The notes under the pieces were generated by a model that saw nothing but the letters and a program-made list of their open reading frames with translations, searched no databases and was not told the DNA's origin. A stretch of 64,000 bases of DNA from assembly GCF_016907255.1 (NCBI RefSeq), contig NZ_JAFBBQ010000001.1, positions 2,232,001 to 2,296,000 on the forward strand, read 5' to 3'. Below are positions 7,427 to 16,033 of the stretch, in pieces (positions within the stretch are counted from its first letter, which is position 1; every line of letters begins with the position of its first letter). Made by a program: the position numbers and the translations under genes. The stretch is from Microbacterium keratanolyticum. GTDB taxonomy: Bacteria; Actinomycetota; Actinomycetes; Actinomycetales; Microbacteriaceae.

Positions 7427-8695
7427 ATGACTCGATGCCTCGCCCTCTCCCTTGCCGCGGGCGCCGCCGCGGCTGCCCTGCTGCTGGGGCTGCTCGTGGT
7501 CCTGCTGCCGACGGCGGGGATCGCAGCCATCGACCAGGGGTGGAATCAGCTCATGGGCGGCCTGCGCCAGCCCTGGCTGTTGAGCTTCGCCCACGCGATG
7601 AACATCATCGGCGGAGGGTGGGTCGCGGTCTTCCTCGTCCCGCTCACGATGGCGGCTCTGCTGTGGGCACTGCGCGGGTGGCGCACTGCCGTGTTCGCCC
7701 TGATCTCCTTCGCGGCGAGTGCGCTGCTGGTGCAGGTGCTCAAGCACCTGTTCGCTCGCGCGCGTCCCGACGACATGCTCGTGTCCTCCGACTTCGGGTC
7801 CTTCCCGTCGGGGCACGCGGCGAATGCGGCCACGGTGGCGATGGTGCTGTGGATCGTCTTCCCCCGGGTGTGGGCGGTGATCGCCGGGGTGGCCTGGGTC
7901 GTCCTGATGGCCCTCTCTCGGACCCTGCTGAGTGTGCACTGGCTCAGCGACACGATCGCAGGCACGCTCCTCGGCGCGGGCGCGGCGCTTCTCGTCGCCG
8001 TCGGGTGCGCGTCCTGGGTGCGCCTGGCGGCGTTCGACACGCTCGCGCGCTCTAGTGTGGACAGCAGCCTCCCCTCGACGTCTCAGGAGTTCTCTGTGCC
8101 CCGCATCCGCCCCTACCAGCCTGCTGATCGCGACGCCCTCTACGAGGTGTGCGTGCGCACCGCCGACGCCGGGGGGGATGCGACGGGCATCTTCACCGAT
8201 GACGCGCTGTGGGGCGACATCTTCGCGGTTCCCTACGCCGAACGCCACCCCGACCTGTCCTGGGTCGTGGAGAGCGAGGACGGCCGCGTGATCGGTTACC
8301 TGGTGGCCACCGACGACACGAACGCCTTCGAGAGCTGGTTCCGCGACGAGTGGTGGCCGACGAAGGCCGCCCAGTACCCGCTGTCCGGCGAGGCCGAGCC
8401 GACCCGCCAGGACCGCATCATCTCCTACGCGGCGGGGCGCGCGCCCGGCAAGGAGCCGAACGCGGGGGAGTACCCGGCGCACCTGCACATCGACCTGCTG
8501 CCCGAGACGCAGGGCCACGGCCTCGGCCGCACCCTCATGCAGACGCTCTTCGCCGAGCTGGAGCGCCGCGGTGTGCCCGCCCTGCACCTGGGGATGGATC
8601 CCGCGAACATCGGCGCGGCAGCGTTCTACACGAAGCTCGGCTTCGAGCCGCTTCCCGCGCCGGAAGGCGCGATGACGCTCGGCATCCGCTTCTGA
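7427..8695 (+). CDS. PAP2 membrane phosphatase fused in frame to a GNAT acetyltransferase
   Basis: One open frame of 422 residues with two recognisable proteins. Residues 1-215 are a PAP2-type lipid/undecaprenyl phosphatase with several membrane segments and the catalytic motifs K..RARP (from Lys106), PSGH (127-130) and SR...H (His171). From residue 224 a complete GNAT N-acetyltransferase begins, with the acetyl-CoA loop QGHGLGR and the C-terminal AAAFYTKLGF segment. No stop codon separates them, yet GNAT has its own promoter-like TAGTGT, AGGAG and GTG. ATG 7427 is chosen because CACAAT (7415-7420) precedes it by six bases, predicting leaderless translation; GTG 7370 is possible but unsupported. 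Either a true fusion or a loss of the PAP2 stop codon. Confidence 0.8.
   Translation: MTRCLALSLAAGAAAAALLLGLLVVLLPTAGIAAIDQGWNQLMGGLRQPWLLSFAHAMNIIGGGWVAVFLVPLTMAALLWALRGWRTAVFALISFAASALLVQVLKHLFARARPDDMLVSSDFGSFPSGHAANAATVAMVLWIVFPRVWAVIAGVAWVVLMALSRTLLSVHWLSDTIAGTLLGAGAALLVAVGCASWVRLAAFDTLARSSVDSSLPSTSQEFSVPRIRPYQPADRDALYEVCVRTADAGGDATGIFTDDALWGDIFAVPYAERHPDLSWVVESEDGRVIGYLVATDDTNAFESWFRDEWWPTKAAQYPLSGEAEPTRQDRIISYAAGRAPGKEPNAGEYPAHLHIDLLPETQGHGLGRTLMQTLFAELERRGVPALHLGMDPANIGAAAFYTKLGFEPLPAPEGAMTLGIRF
8096..8695 (+). CDS. GNAT N-acetyltransferase, internal start within the PAP2-GNAT frame
   Basis: Same frame as the preceding entry but starting at GTG 8096 (199 residues; MPRIRPYQPADRDAL). 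The start has a strong AGGAG (8085-8089) at six bases and a TAGTGT -10-like box (8053-8058) upstream, so a free acetyltransferase is likely made whether or not the fusion is. The fold is complete: the N-terminal beta strand and helix at about 3-20, and the acetyl-CoA signature around Q-x-x-G-x-G. Acetyl-CoA is the expected donor; the acceptor is unknown. Confidence 0.6.
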   Translation: MPRIRPYQPADRDALYEVCVRTADAGGDATGIFTDDALWGDIFAVPYAERHPDLSWVVESEDGRVIGYLVATDDTNAFESWFRDEWWPTKAAQYPLSGEAEPTRQDRIISYAAGRAPGKEPNAGEYPAHLHIDLLPETQGHGLGRTLMQTLFAELERRGVPALHLGMDPANIGAAAFYTKLGFEPLPAPEGAMTLGIRF

Positions 8696-8700
8696 CGAAA

Positions 8701-8736
8701 CGAGTAAGGGCCCCGCATCTGCGGGGCCCTTACTCG
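8701..8736. terminator. Perfect 16-bp hairpin, likely bidirectional terminator
   Basis: CGAGTAAGGGCCCCGC (8701-8716), loop ATCT, then the exact complement (8721-8736). It lies between the GNAT stop (+) and the 3' end of tRNA-Ser (-), 3 bases from the encoded CCA, and probably ends both transcripts. Confidence 0.8.
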
Positions 8737-8739
8737 TTC

Positions 8740-8827
8740 TGGCGGTGACGGAGGGATTCGAACCCTCGGTTGCTTGCACAACACACGCTTTCCAAGCGTG
8801 CTCCTTCGGCCGCTCGGACACGTCACC
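8740..8827 (-). tRNA. tRNA-Ser (anticodon GGA)
   Basis: Class II tRNA with a long variable arm. Acceptor GGTGACG pairs with CGTCACC, discriminator G, CCA encoded (8742-8740). The anticodon stem-loop reads CACGCTTGGAAAGCGTG with GGA in the loop, decoding UCC/UCU. The T-arm GGTTCGAATCC is intact. Confidence 0.95.
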
Positions 8828-8906
8828 AGGAAACAACCTCACCATCGTACCTGACCGCGGGAGCGGTTCGAGACCGCGGAGGGCGTCCCACCCCTAGAGT
8901 GGGCGT

Positions 8907-10304
8907 GTGGGAAGGGAAAAGGCGACGCAGAAGCGCGGGGGAGCGCAGCGCCGATGGGCGATGCAGATGCAGCAGCCGCTTCCTCCGACGACGGTCGGCG
9001 ATCGCGTGTTCTTCCTGATCGGGACGGGAGCCGCGATCTGGCTCGCCGTGATCATGGCCATCCAGGGCGTGCGTTCCTGGTGGGCGCTGCTGCTCTTCGT
9101 GCCCGTGTGGGCGATCATCGCCTACCTCGCGCTGCCGCGCCTGCACCGCATGCTCTCCGACCTCTATGTGCCCGACTACTTCTTCGGGCGCACTCGCACG
9201 GCGGACGGTCTGCTCGGCGATCCGGTGAATCTCGGCGTGGACGGCTCGGCTGCGCAGCTGGATGCCGTCATGACCTCTGCAGGGTGGCATCGTGCGGACG
9301 AGATCACCGCGGCGTCCACCTGGGGCATCATCGTCTCCACGCTGACTCGTCGCAGTTACCCGACGGCACCGGTCTCGCCGCTCATGCTCTTCGGTCGGCG
9401 GCATGACGTCGCCTATCAGCAGGAGGTCGAGGGCAATCCGAAGCAGCGTCACCATGTGCGCTTCTGGCACTGCCCGCCGGGCTGGCTGCTCCCAGGCGGC
9501 GCGAAGACCGACTGGCTGGGCGCCGGCACCTACGACACGGATGTGGGGCTGTCGTTCTTCACGTTGCAGGTCACGCACCGGATCGACGAGAACACCGACA
9601 TCGAACGCGACTACGTCGTCTCCTCCGCCCGTGCGGCCGCCCCCGCCGTCCAGGTGCGGGTGCTGCATGACTTCACGACTGGCTACCACTCCCGCAACGG
9701 CGGTGGCGACCGCTTCATCACCGACGGCAACCTCCCTGTCATCGACGTCTCCGCTGTGACGGTTCCGCCGGTTGCGGAGCACGTTCCAGAGGCGACCGCG
9801 CGCCCCGAGTCGGCGCGCCCCGAGTCGGTGCGCGAGCGGGCCCGCGAGGCGGCAGCATCCGCGGAGCAGATCGCGCAGCGTGTGCCGCTGTCGATCGTCG
9901 CGGGCGTCGCTTTCGTCCTCCTCTCCGGTCTGATCGAGCTAGCCGTCTCCCTCGCCGTCGACGACATCTGGGGGTTGCTGGGCTCCACCTCCGAAGACAA
10001 CAGGATGATCGCCGCGAGCGTGCTCGTCATCAGCGGGCTCATCACCCTCGCCCAGGTCGTCACCTGCGTCTTCGTGCTGCGCGGCGGGCGGCGCTCGCGT
10101 GCGCTGCTCATGGTGCTGCTGAGTCTCGGCATCCTCGTCACGGCAATGGACTACATCGACGGTCAGGCGGTGCTCGCGCTCAACTTGACGCTGCTCACGG
10201 CCTCACTGGACTGCATCGCGCTGCTCGCGCTGTCGAGCGAGTCCGCGAGCCTGTGGTCGCACCGCAGGCGCCGCTCGCGGGAAGCGTCCATCCCGGCGTC
10301 CTAG
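8907..10304 (+). CDS. LssY C-terminal-domain membrane protein
   Basis: Protein of 465 residues. Two membrane segments (about 35-75) are followed by a soluble domain of LssY_C type (about 100-260; FGRRHDVAYQQE, RHHVRFW, and a TYDTDVGL stretch), and then four C-terminal membrane segments (about 330-450). LssY_C domains occur alone or fused to PAP2/DedA membrane enzymes; their chemistry is not established. Leaderless start: TAGAGT (8895-8900), six bases, GTG 8907. It is downstream of the PAP2-GNAT gene and of tRNA-Ser, and next to trhO. The final codons overlap the next gene's -10 box. Confidence 0.75.
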   Translation: MGREKATQKRGGAQRRWAMQMQQPLPPTTVGDRVFFLIGTGAAIWLAVIMAIQGVRSWWALLLFVPVWAIIAYLALPRLHRMLSDLYVPDYFFGRTRTADGLLGDPVNLGVDGSAAQLDAVMTSAGWHRADEITAASTWGIIVSTLTRRSYPTAPVSPLMLFGRRHDVAYQQEVEGNPKQRHHVRFWHCPPGWLLPGGAKTDWLGAGTYDTDVGLSFFTLQVTHRIDENTDIERDYVVSSARAAAPAVQVRVLHDFTTGYHSRNGGGDRFITDGNLPVIDVSAVTVPPVAEHVPEATARPESARPESVRERAREAAASAEQIAQRVPLSIVAGVAFVLLSGLIELAVSLAVDDIWGLLGSTSEDNRMIAASVLVISGLITLAQVVTCVFVLRGGRRSRALLMVLLSLGILVTAMDYIDGQAVLALNLTLLTASLDCIALLALSSESASLWSHRRRRSREASIPAS

Positions 10305-10313
10305 GATTTCAGG

Positions 10314-11207
10314 GTGAGTACCCCCAAGATCGTCCTGTTCTACGCCTTCACCCCGCTCGCCGACCCCGAGGCGATCCGTCTCTGGCAGCGCGACCTGGGC
10401 GAGGCGCTGAACCTGCGCGGTCGGGTGCTGCTGTCGAAAGACGGAATCAACGGAACACTCGGCGGCGATCTGCTCGCCCTGAAGAAGTGGTTGCGCTCTT
10501 TCCGCTCCTACGCGCCGTTCAAGGACGCCGACATCAAGTGGAGCGAGGGCACGGGATTGGATGCCACGGGGCACAGCCTCGACTTTCCGAAGCTCAGCGT
10601 CAAGGTGCGCGACGAGATCGTCTCCTTCGGTGCGCCGGGCGAACTCCGAGTGGATGAGCAGGGCGTGATCGGAGGCGGCGAGCGTCTGAGTCCTGAGCAG
10701 CTGCACGAGCTCATGGATGCGCGTGGCGACGAGGTCGTCTTCTTCGATGGGCGCAATGCGCTCGAGGCGCAGATCGGCCGCTTCAAGAACGCGATCGTCC
10801 CCGACACCGAGACCACGCGGGACTTCGTCCAGCTGCTCGATTCCGGCGTCTATGACGATCTCAAGGGCAAGCCGGTCGTCACCTACTGCACCGGCGGCAT
10901 CCGCTGCGAGGTGCTGTCGAGCCTGATGACGGCGCGCGGTTTCGGCGAGGTCTACCAGCTCGAAGGCGGCATCGTCCGTTACGGCGAGAAGTACGGCGAC
11001 ACTGGTCTCTGGGAGGGGTCGCTGTACGTGTTCGACAAGCGCGGTTCGGTCGATTTCAGTGCGGAGGCGGCGGTGATCGGCGAGTGCGCCGGCTGCGGCG
11101 CGGCCACCAAGCGCACCGCGAACTGCCCTGACCTGTCGTGCCGCCACCAGTTCGTCGTCTGCGAGAGCTGTGACAGCGTGCCGTGCGCGGAGCACCGCGC
11201 AGCCTGA
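10314..11207 (+). CDS. trhO: tRNA uridine 5-oxyacetic acid hydroxylase TrhO (rhodanese family)
   Basis: YceA/TrhO-type rhodanese protein of 297 residues that in E. coli forms 5-hydroxyuridine at tRNA position 34. An N-terminal acylphosphatase-like domain (about 1-95) precedes a rhodanese domain (about 115-225) with active-site loop CTGGIRC (Cys192). A cysteine-rich tail (C-x2-C around 260, then C-x2-C and CAEH near the end) may bind zinc. Leaderless: TAGGAT (10302-10307), six bases, GTG 10314. The TAG of that box is also the stop codon of the upstream gene. Confidence 0.88.
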   Translation: MSTPKIVLFYAFTPLADPEAIRLWQRDLGEALNLRGRVLLSKDGINGTLGGDLLALKKWLRSFRSYAPFKDADIKWSEGTGLDATGHSLDFPKLSVKVRDEIVSFGAPGELRVDEQGVIGGGERLSPEQLHELMDARGDEVVFFDGRNALEAQIGRFKNAIVPDTETTRDFVQLLDSGVYDDLKGKPVVTYCTGGIRCEVLSSLMTARGFGEVYQLEGGIVRYGEKYGDTGLWEGSLYVFDKRGSVDFSAEAAVIGECAGCGAATKRTANCPDLSCRHQFVVCESCDSVPCAEHRAA

Positions 11208-11249
11208 CCGTCTTCCACGTGCGCGTCGGCGACCGATACTCTCGTCGCT

Positions 11250-12512
11250 ATGGGCACCTCTGACACCCCGGCTGCGGACTACGCGCGCCTCGGCACCCCG
11301 CGAGGGCGACGGATCCTGCGCAGCACCGCCGCTGCGGTTCTCATCACGCTCGGTGTCGTCCTCGCGCCCGTCGCGCTCACCGCGACCACGGCGCAGACCA
11401 TCCTGCGCGACTCGGATCGCTTCGTCGAGACCTTCGCACCGCTCGCCGAGAATCCTGCCGTCCAGCGAGAGGTGACGGCCCAGGTCGCGACCGCGATCGA
11501 CGACGCCATCGACACTCCGACGCTGGCCCGCGAACTGATCGGGGGATTGCAGACCCTCGACATGCCCGCTGTCGTCTCCGGGCGTCTCGCTCTGCTGGAG
11601 GCGCCGCTCGCCGCGGGCATGCAGTCCCTCGTCCACGACGTGGTGGAGCGATTCGTCTCGTCGCCCGCGTTCGCGGAGACCTGGCGAGGAGCCCTGCGCG
11701 TCGCGCACACCGGCATCAACGCCACGATCGCCGGTGCCGACGGTGCCGTGCTCGTCGTGGATGGGCCGACGGTCGCCGTCGACCTTGCACCGATCATCAC
11801 CGCTGTCCGCGGCGAGCTGGTCGACCGTGGCATCACCCTGGCCAGCGCGATCCCTGAGGGCGTCGGTCCCCAGATCGCCGTCGCCGAGGTCGAGGGCCTC
11901 ACGCAGGTGCGCATGATCATCGTCGGCCTCGACATCGCCAACGCCTGGCTTCCCGTCCTGTTCGCGGTTCTCCTCGTCGCAGGCATCCTGCTCGCGATGA
12001 GCTGGCGTCGTGCGATCTTCGGCACCGGAGTCGCCCTGCTCGCGATCGGTCTCGTGCTCGGTGCGGGGCTCGGCATCGGGCGGATGTTCGCGACGGGTGT
12101 GGCCGCGATCTCCGCGGATGCGGTCGGTGCTCTCTTCGATGCCGCCGCGCACCAGGTCTCTGCGGGAGTGGCTGCTCTCACCACCCTCGGCGCGCTCATG
12201 GCGCTCGCCGCATGGTGGGCGGGCCCGAGCCGCCCGGCGCGCGCACTGCGCGTGGGAATCACAGACACCGCCGCGCGTCTGCCGCTGCCCGCGTCGTTCC
12301 GCCCGATCGGCGCCGCTGTCCGCGGCGCATCCCCGGTGCTGGCGGGAGTGGCCGTTGCGGCGATGGCGGTGGTGCTGACCCTGGTGCGCCCCTTCACGCC
12401 GGAGCTCGTGCTGACGACAGGTGCCGTCGCCCTGCTGCTGCTCGTGGTCGCGGTCGTGCTGCGCGCGCAGAAGGGACCTGAGGCCGCCGCTACGCCAGTG
12501 CCGGTGCCATAG
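11250..12512 (+). CDS. Uncharacterised integral membrane protein
   Basis: Protein of 420 residues that I do not recognise beyond a type common in actinobacteria. It has one N-terminal membrane segment (about 28-48), an extracytoplasmic helical region of about 180 residues starting ILRDSDRFVETFAPLAENPAVQ, and then four or five membrane segments (about 225-400). The extracytoplasmic part suggests a sensor or envelope role; nothing catalytic is visible. Leaderless: TACTCT (11237-11242), seven bases, ATG. Its last 23 bases overlap, tail to tail, the end of the transglutaminase gene on the other strand. Confidence 0.75.
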   Translation: MGTSDTPAADYARLGTPRGRRILRSTAAAVLITLGVVLAPVALTATTAQTILRDSDRFVETFAPLAENPAVQREVTAQVATAIDDAIDTPTLARELIGGLQTLDMPAVVSGRLALLEAPLAAGMQSLVHDVVERFVSSPAFAETWRGALRVAHTGINATIAGADGAVLVVDGPTVAVDLAPIITAVRGELVDRGITLASAIPEGVGPQIAVAEVEGLTQVRMIIVGLDIANAWLPVLFAVLLVAGILLAMSWRRAIFGTGVALLAIGLVLGAGLGIGRMFATGVAAISADAVGALFDAAAHQVSAGVAALTTLGALMALAAWWAGPSRPARALRVGITDTAARLPLPASFRPIGAAVRGASPVLAGVAVAAMAVVLTLVRPFTPELVLTTGAVALLLLVVAVVLRAQKGPEAAATPVPVP

Positions 12513-14796
12513 CCCGACGACCGAGCAGCGAACGCGGGGCCACCATCGCAAGCATGCGCTCGCGCCCGCTGACGCTCCTCAGCAGATCATGTCTGACGGT
12601 GTGCAGCGCTCGCGCCAGATCGGGGCCCTCATGCGGCGGGTACCCGTGCCGTGCGAACCGTGTGCGCTCGACAGCGCGCACGAGCTCGTCGATCGATGCA
12701 GCATCCACCGCCCTCCCGGCGTGCAGCGCCGCACCCCGCGCCCGGGGCGTATCCGCCGCCGACGCCGGCAGGCCCAGATCGACGAGCGTGTCGTGGACCT
12801 CGGCCCATGCTGCTTCGGGGTCTCCGCGGTGGGCGCGCGCAATGCGCACACGACGACGCACGAGTCGCACGAGGCCCGGTACCACCCCGGCGATCAGAAC
12901 GCCCAGCACGGTGAGCAGAACGGGCAGCGGGTTGAGGGTGCGCAGCGGCGCGGCGGCTCCGCCAGCGGCATCCGCATCCCGGCGATCCACGTCGCTGTCC
13001 GCGCCCGGTGCTGCAGAGGGGGCAGTAGTCGCCGTCGGTGTGTCCGGCGACGCCGTGTTTCCGCTCGTCGCCGCGGGAGAGAAGCGCGTCGGCACGCCCA
13101 GCGTCGCGGTCGGCTCGAACGGCACCCACCCGATCCCGTCGAAGTACACCTCGGGCCAGGAGTGCAACTGGTCGCTGGAGACGACATAGATGGGCTTGCC
13201 GTCCTGCTTCTCCTCGCTCTCACGGCCGGGCAGGTAGCCGACGACGATGCGTGTCGGCATGTCGAGCGCGCGAGCCATGAGGGCGAACGCTCCGGCGAAG
13301 TGGATGCAGTAGCCCGAGCGCTCCTCCAGGAATCGGGCGACCGCTTCGACTCCGGTGCCGTCGAAGTCCTCCTCGACCGGTGTCTCCAGGGAGTAGCGGA
13401 ACCCGGCCCGGAACCAGGTCTGCAGCGCGGCCAGACGGTCGTAGTCGTTGTCGGCGTTGCCCGTGACCTCGGCGGCCAGCTGCGCGACGATCGGAGGCAG
13501 GTCTTCAGGCAGCGCGTGCAGAAGCGCGTTTGCGGCCTCCTGCTCGGGAGTCGTCGGGGCGGGCAGCGCCGCGTTCGCCGCACGCACCTGCTCCAGGGTG
13601 GGAGAGACATCGAGCGCATCGACGGTGTAGGTCTGTCCTGCGGCGTCGGCGCCGTGCGTCATGACCGTGCGGTTCGACGGCATGATGCGCCAGACGCCGT
13701 CGAGGCCGCGGATGTCGGTGGCCGGGTAGGGCACCGGCAGCCAGGTGCTCGAGATGCCGGTGACCCGTACGGAGCTGCGCTGGGTCGTCGTCGCGACCTC
13801 CTCGCTCCACTGCGGCGCACCGAATCCCGTGCGCAGCGCGACGCTGTCGGTCTGGTCGGGATGCCACACCTCGCCGTCGAAGCTGGAGAGCGTCGCCACC
13901 CGCAGATACGGCGCACGCGTGGCATCCGTCACCAGCGTGAGCGCCGGCGCCGGTGCCGGGCGGCGGAGGTCTTCGCCGAGCCGCAGCGACGGATTCAGCG
14001 ACATCGTGCCGCCGAAGCTGAGCCCGGTCGCCGAAACCGGCAGCGCCGGCGCGACCAGCAGCGTGCCGACGATCGTCGCCGCGCCGACCATCGCGGTCAC
14101 GCGGGCGCGGGGGCGTGGAGCAGGGGCATCGCTCACAGCGGGCGTGGCCCCGGCTGCGAGCCGTTCATCGATGCGCAGGCGCAGAAGAGCCAGGATCAGG
14201 ATGCTGAGCAGGACGAACCAGAAGAGATTCACATCGCCCGGCACGATGATCGACGGCAGAGCCCCGACCACGGCGACGCAGAGCCCGGCGAGCAGCGGGA
14301 CCCGCGCGACGATGATGAGCAGGTCCAGGGCGATCAGAAGGATGCCCACGGCAAGGGCGAGCGAGAAGGCCAGCGCCGGGGTGGACTCGAGCGGCGCGGC
14401 CCCGTTTCGCACCTCCAGTCCCGCCGCAGTGAGCACCCCGAGCGCCCGGCTCACCACGGCCGGGCTCGGGAGGACGCCGAGCCATGCGTCGTCTCGGAAG
14501 TTCAGAAGAGTCAGCGAGCCCACCAGCATCACGATCTGCGCGAGCAGCGGCAGCAGGATCCGCCCGCGCCGGCCCGCGGCGAGCCGCCGGACGAGAAGTC
14601 CTGTCGCCGCGATCAGCAGGGCGACGGTCGTGGCCTGATTGCTCCACCGGCCCGCGGAGATCACCGATGTGAGGGGCCAGACGGCCAGTGCGACGCTCGC
14701 CAGGGTCAGCAGAGCAGCGCCGAACGCTCCGAGCGTCCGGCGCCCTGTCGTCGTCGCCCAGGCACTCTGGGGCCCGGTGGTCGATTCAGCGGACAC
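12490..14796 (-). CDS. TgpA-like transmembrane transglutaminase
   Basis: Membrane protein of 768 residues with about seven N-terminal membrane segments, an extracytoplasmic transglutaminase-like core with Cys497 (SGYCIHFAGAF) and His545 (LHSWPEVYFDGIGWVPF), one more membrane segment near 655, and a C-terminal cytoplasmic DUF4129-like tail. It probably cross-links or cleaves envelope proteins, by analogy with TgpA. Start GTG 14796 overlaps the DUF58 stop by 11 bases; longer starts would run through that gene. Third gene of a MoxR-DUF58-TgpA operon, a common actinobacterial trio thought to act together at the envelope. Confidence 0.88.
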   Translation of the reverse strand: MSAESTTGPQSAWATTTGRRTLGAFGAALLTLASVALAVWPLTSVISAGRWSNQATTVALLIAATGLLVRRLAAGRRGRILLPLLAQIVMLVGSLTLLNFRDDAWLGVLPSPAVVSRALGVLTAAGLEVRNGAAPLESTPALAFSLALAVGILLIALDLLIIVARVPLLAGLCVAVVGALPSIIVPGDVNLFWFVLLSILILALLRLRIDERLAAGATPAVSDAPAPRPRARVTAMVGAATIVGTLLVAPALPVSATGLSFGGTMSLNPSLRLGEDLRRPAPAPALTLVTDATRAPYLRVATLSSFDGEVWHPDQTDSVALRTGFGAPQWSEEVATTTQRSSVRVTGISSTWLPVPYPATDIRGLDGVWRIMPSNRTVMTHGADAAGQTYTVDALDVSPTLEQVRAANAALPAPTTPEQEAANALLHALPEDLPPIVAQLAAEVTGNADNDYDRLAALQTWFRAGFRYSLETPVEEDFDGTGVEAVARFLEERSGYCIHFAGAFALMARALDMPTRIVVGYLPGRESEEKQDGKPIYVVSSDQLHSWPEVYFDGIGWVPFEPTATLGVPTRFSPAATSGNTASPDTPTATTAPSAAPGADSDVDRRDADAAGGAAAPLRTLNPLPVLLTVLGVLIAGVVPGLVRLVRRRVRIARAHRGDPEAAWAEVHDTLVDLGLPASAADTPRARGAALHAGRAVDAASIDELVRAVERTRFARHGYPPHEGPDLARALHTVRHDLLRSVSGRERMLAMVAPRSLLGRRAMAPALA

Positions 14797-16024
14797 GACG
14801 TGCCTCGGCGGGAGAGAGCGCGGCGGGCGGTGCGGCGGACGTCGCATCCGCCCAGGATCCGGCGATGTCGTCGCCGAGCGGCACGACCCGCCAGCCATGG
14901 GCGGCTGCGGCGCGTGCGGAATCGTCGTCGACGGAGGTCATCATGAGCACGGGCAGCACCGCGCCGCCGTGCGCCCACTGCGACGCCTCGGCGGCGGTGA
15001 TCGTGCCGGTGAGGACGACCAGGGGGCCGAGCAGGTGACCGGAGGTGGCCGCGTGCAGCGGCACGTGCACGTCGGTCCCGCGCGGATGCACGGAGGCGAG
15101 AGTGACGAGCAGACCGTCGCGGTCATCTTCGCCGCCGCGAAGCTCTCCCAGGAGGACACCACCGGGCTCCATGACGTCCACGCTGTAGCCGTGCTGGGCC
15201 AGATGGATCGCGATCGACGCACACGCCGACACGGCGTTCTCGAAGTCCGCACCGGAGCGCCAGTGCGCACCCGTGCGGTCGAGCACGACGATGGCGTCCG
15301 GGTGGGACTCCTGCTCTTCCTGTCGCACCATGAGCGTGCCGCGGTGCGCGGTCGCGCGCCAATGGATCCGGCGCATGCTGTCGCCCGGAACGTAGCGCCG
15401 CGGCGAGAGGTTGTCGGCGCCCTGACCGACGCGGTTCGAGGAATGCTGTGCGGATCCACTGGCCACGCCGCTCTGCGCCGCGGACGAAGGCAGGGTCAGT
15501 ACCGCGGGGACGACCGTGACCGGATGCGTCTCACCGAAGTCCTGCATCCGACGTACCAGGCCGAAGGGATCGGTCGTCGACAGGCTCAGCGGCCCGATCG
15601 CCCAGACACCGCGGCGCACGCCGCGGATCGGGTACGAGAACGTGAGGGGCTCATTGCCGGAGAGCGGGGCGGGAAGCCCGGACAGGAGTCGCGGCGGGAA
15701 CAGACCTTCAGCCTCGCCGGCGACCGCATCGGGGAGCGCATCGGACCAGGTGCCGTTCGGCACCCCCAGCAGCGAGCGGAACGCGAAGCGCACGATCACG
15801 CGGGAGTCTTCGCCGACCGTGAGGAGATCGCTCGTGACCGTTCGGCGCACGCCGCCCGTGCGTCGCGGTGCGCGCACGGCGATCGCCGCGATCACGACGA
15901 GCAGGATCAGCAGCAGGCCGAGATAGAGGAACAGCGGAGTGCCGAGGATGTTCGCGGCGATCAGGCACACGCCGCCGGAGAGGAGCGCAGCGAGGCCGCG
16001 ACCGGTGAGAGGACGCCGCTTCAT
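14786..16024 (-). CDS. DUF58 (VWA-like) protein
   Basis: Protein of 412 residues with two N-terminal membrane segments (about 10-50) and the DUF58 signature at about 200-225 (YVPGDSMRRIHWRATAHRG, then LMVRQ), which is related to von Willebrand A domains. It lies between moxR and the transglutaminase gene, 9 bases from the former and overlapping the latter. MoxR ATPases are thought to act as chaperones that load or remodel VWA proteins, so this is the likely client. Confidence 0.88.
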   Translation of the reverse strand: MKRRPLTGRGLAALLSGGVCLIAANILGTPLFLYLGLLLILLVVIAAIAVRAPRRTGGVRRTVTSDLLTVGEDSRVIVRFAFRSLLGVPNGTWSDALPDAVAGEAEGLFPPRLLSGLPAPLSGNEPLTFSYPIRGVRRGVWAIGPLSLSTTDPFGLVRRMQDFGETHPVTVVPAVLTLPSSAAQSGVASGSAQHSSNRVGQGADNLSPRRYVPGDSMRRIHWRATAHRGTLMVRQEEQESHPDAIVVLDRTGAHWRSGADFENAVSACASIAIHLAQHGYSVDVMEPGGVLLGELRGGEDDRDGLLVTLASVHPRGTDVHVPLHAATSGHLLGPLVVLTGTITAAEASQWAHGGAVLPVLMMTSVDDDSARAAAAHGWRVVPLGDDIAGSWADATSAAPPAALSPAEARRVR

Positions 16025-16033
16025 CGTGTCCCC

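Noticed and set aside
8096..8098. PAP2 gene ending before 8096
   Set aside because: There is no stop codon in the PAP2 frame between its last motif and the GNAT domain, so a separate PAP2 stop cannot be placed.
12421..14946. Plus-strand open frame of 841 codons
   Set aside because: Antisense to the transglutaminase gene, whose catalytic Cys and His are clear on the minus strand.
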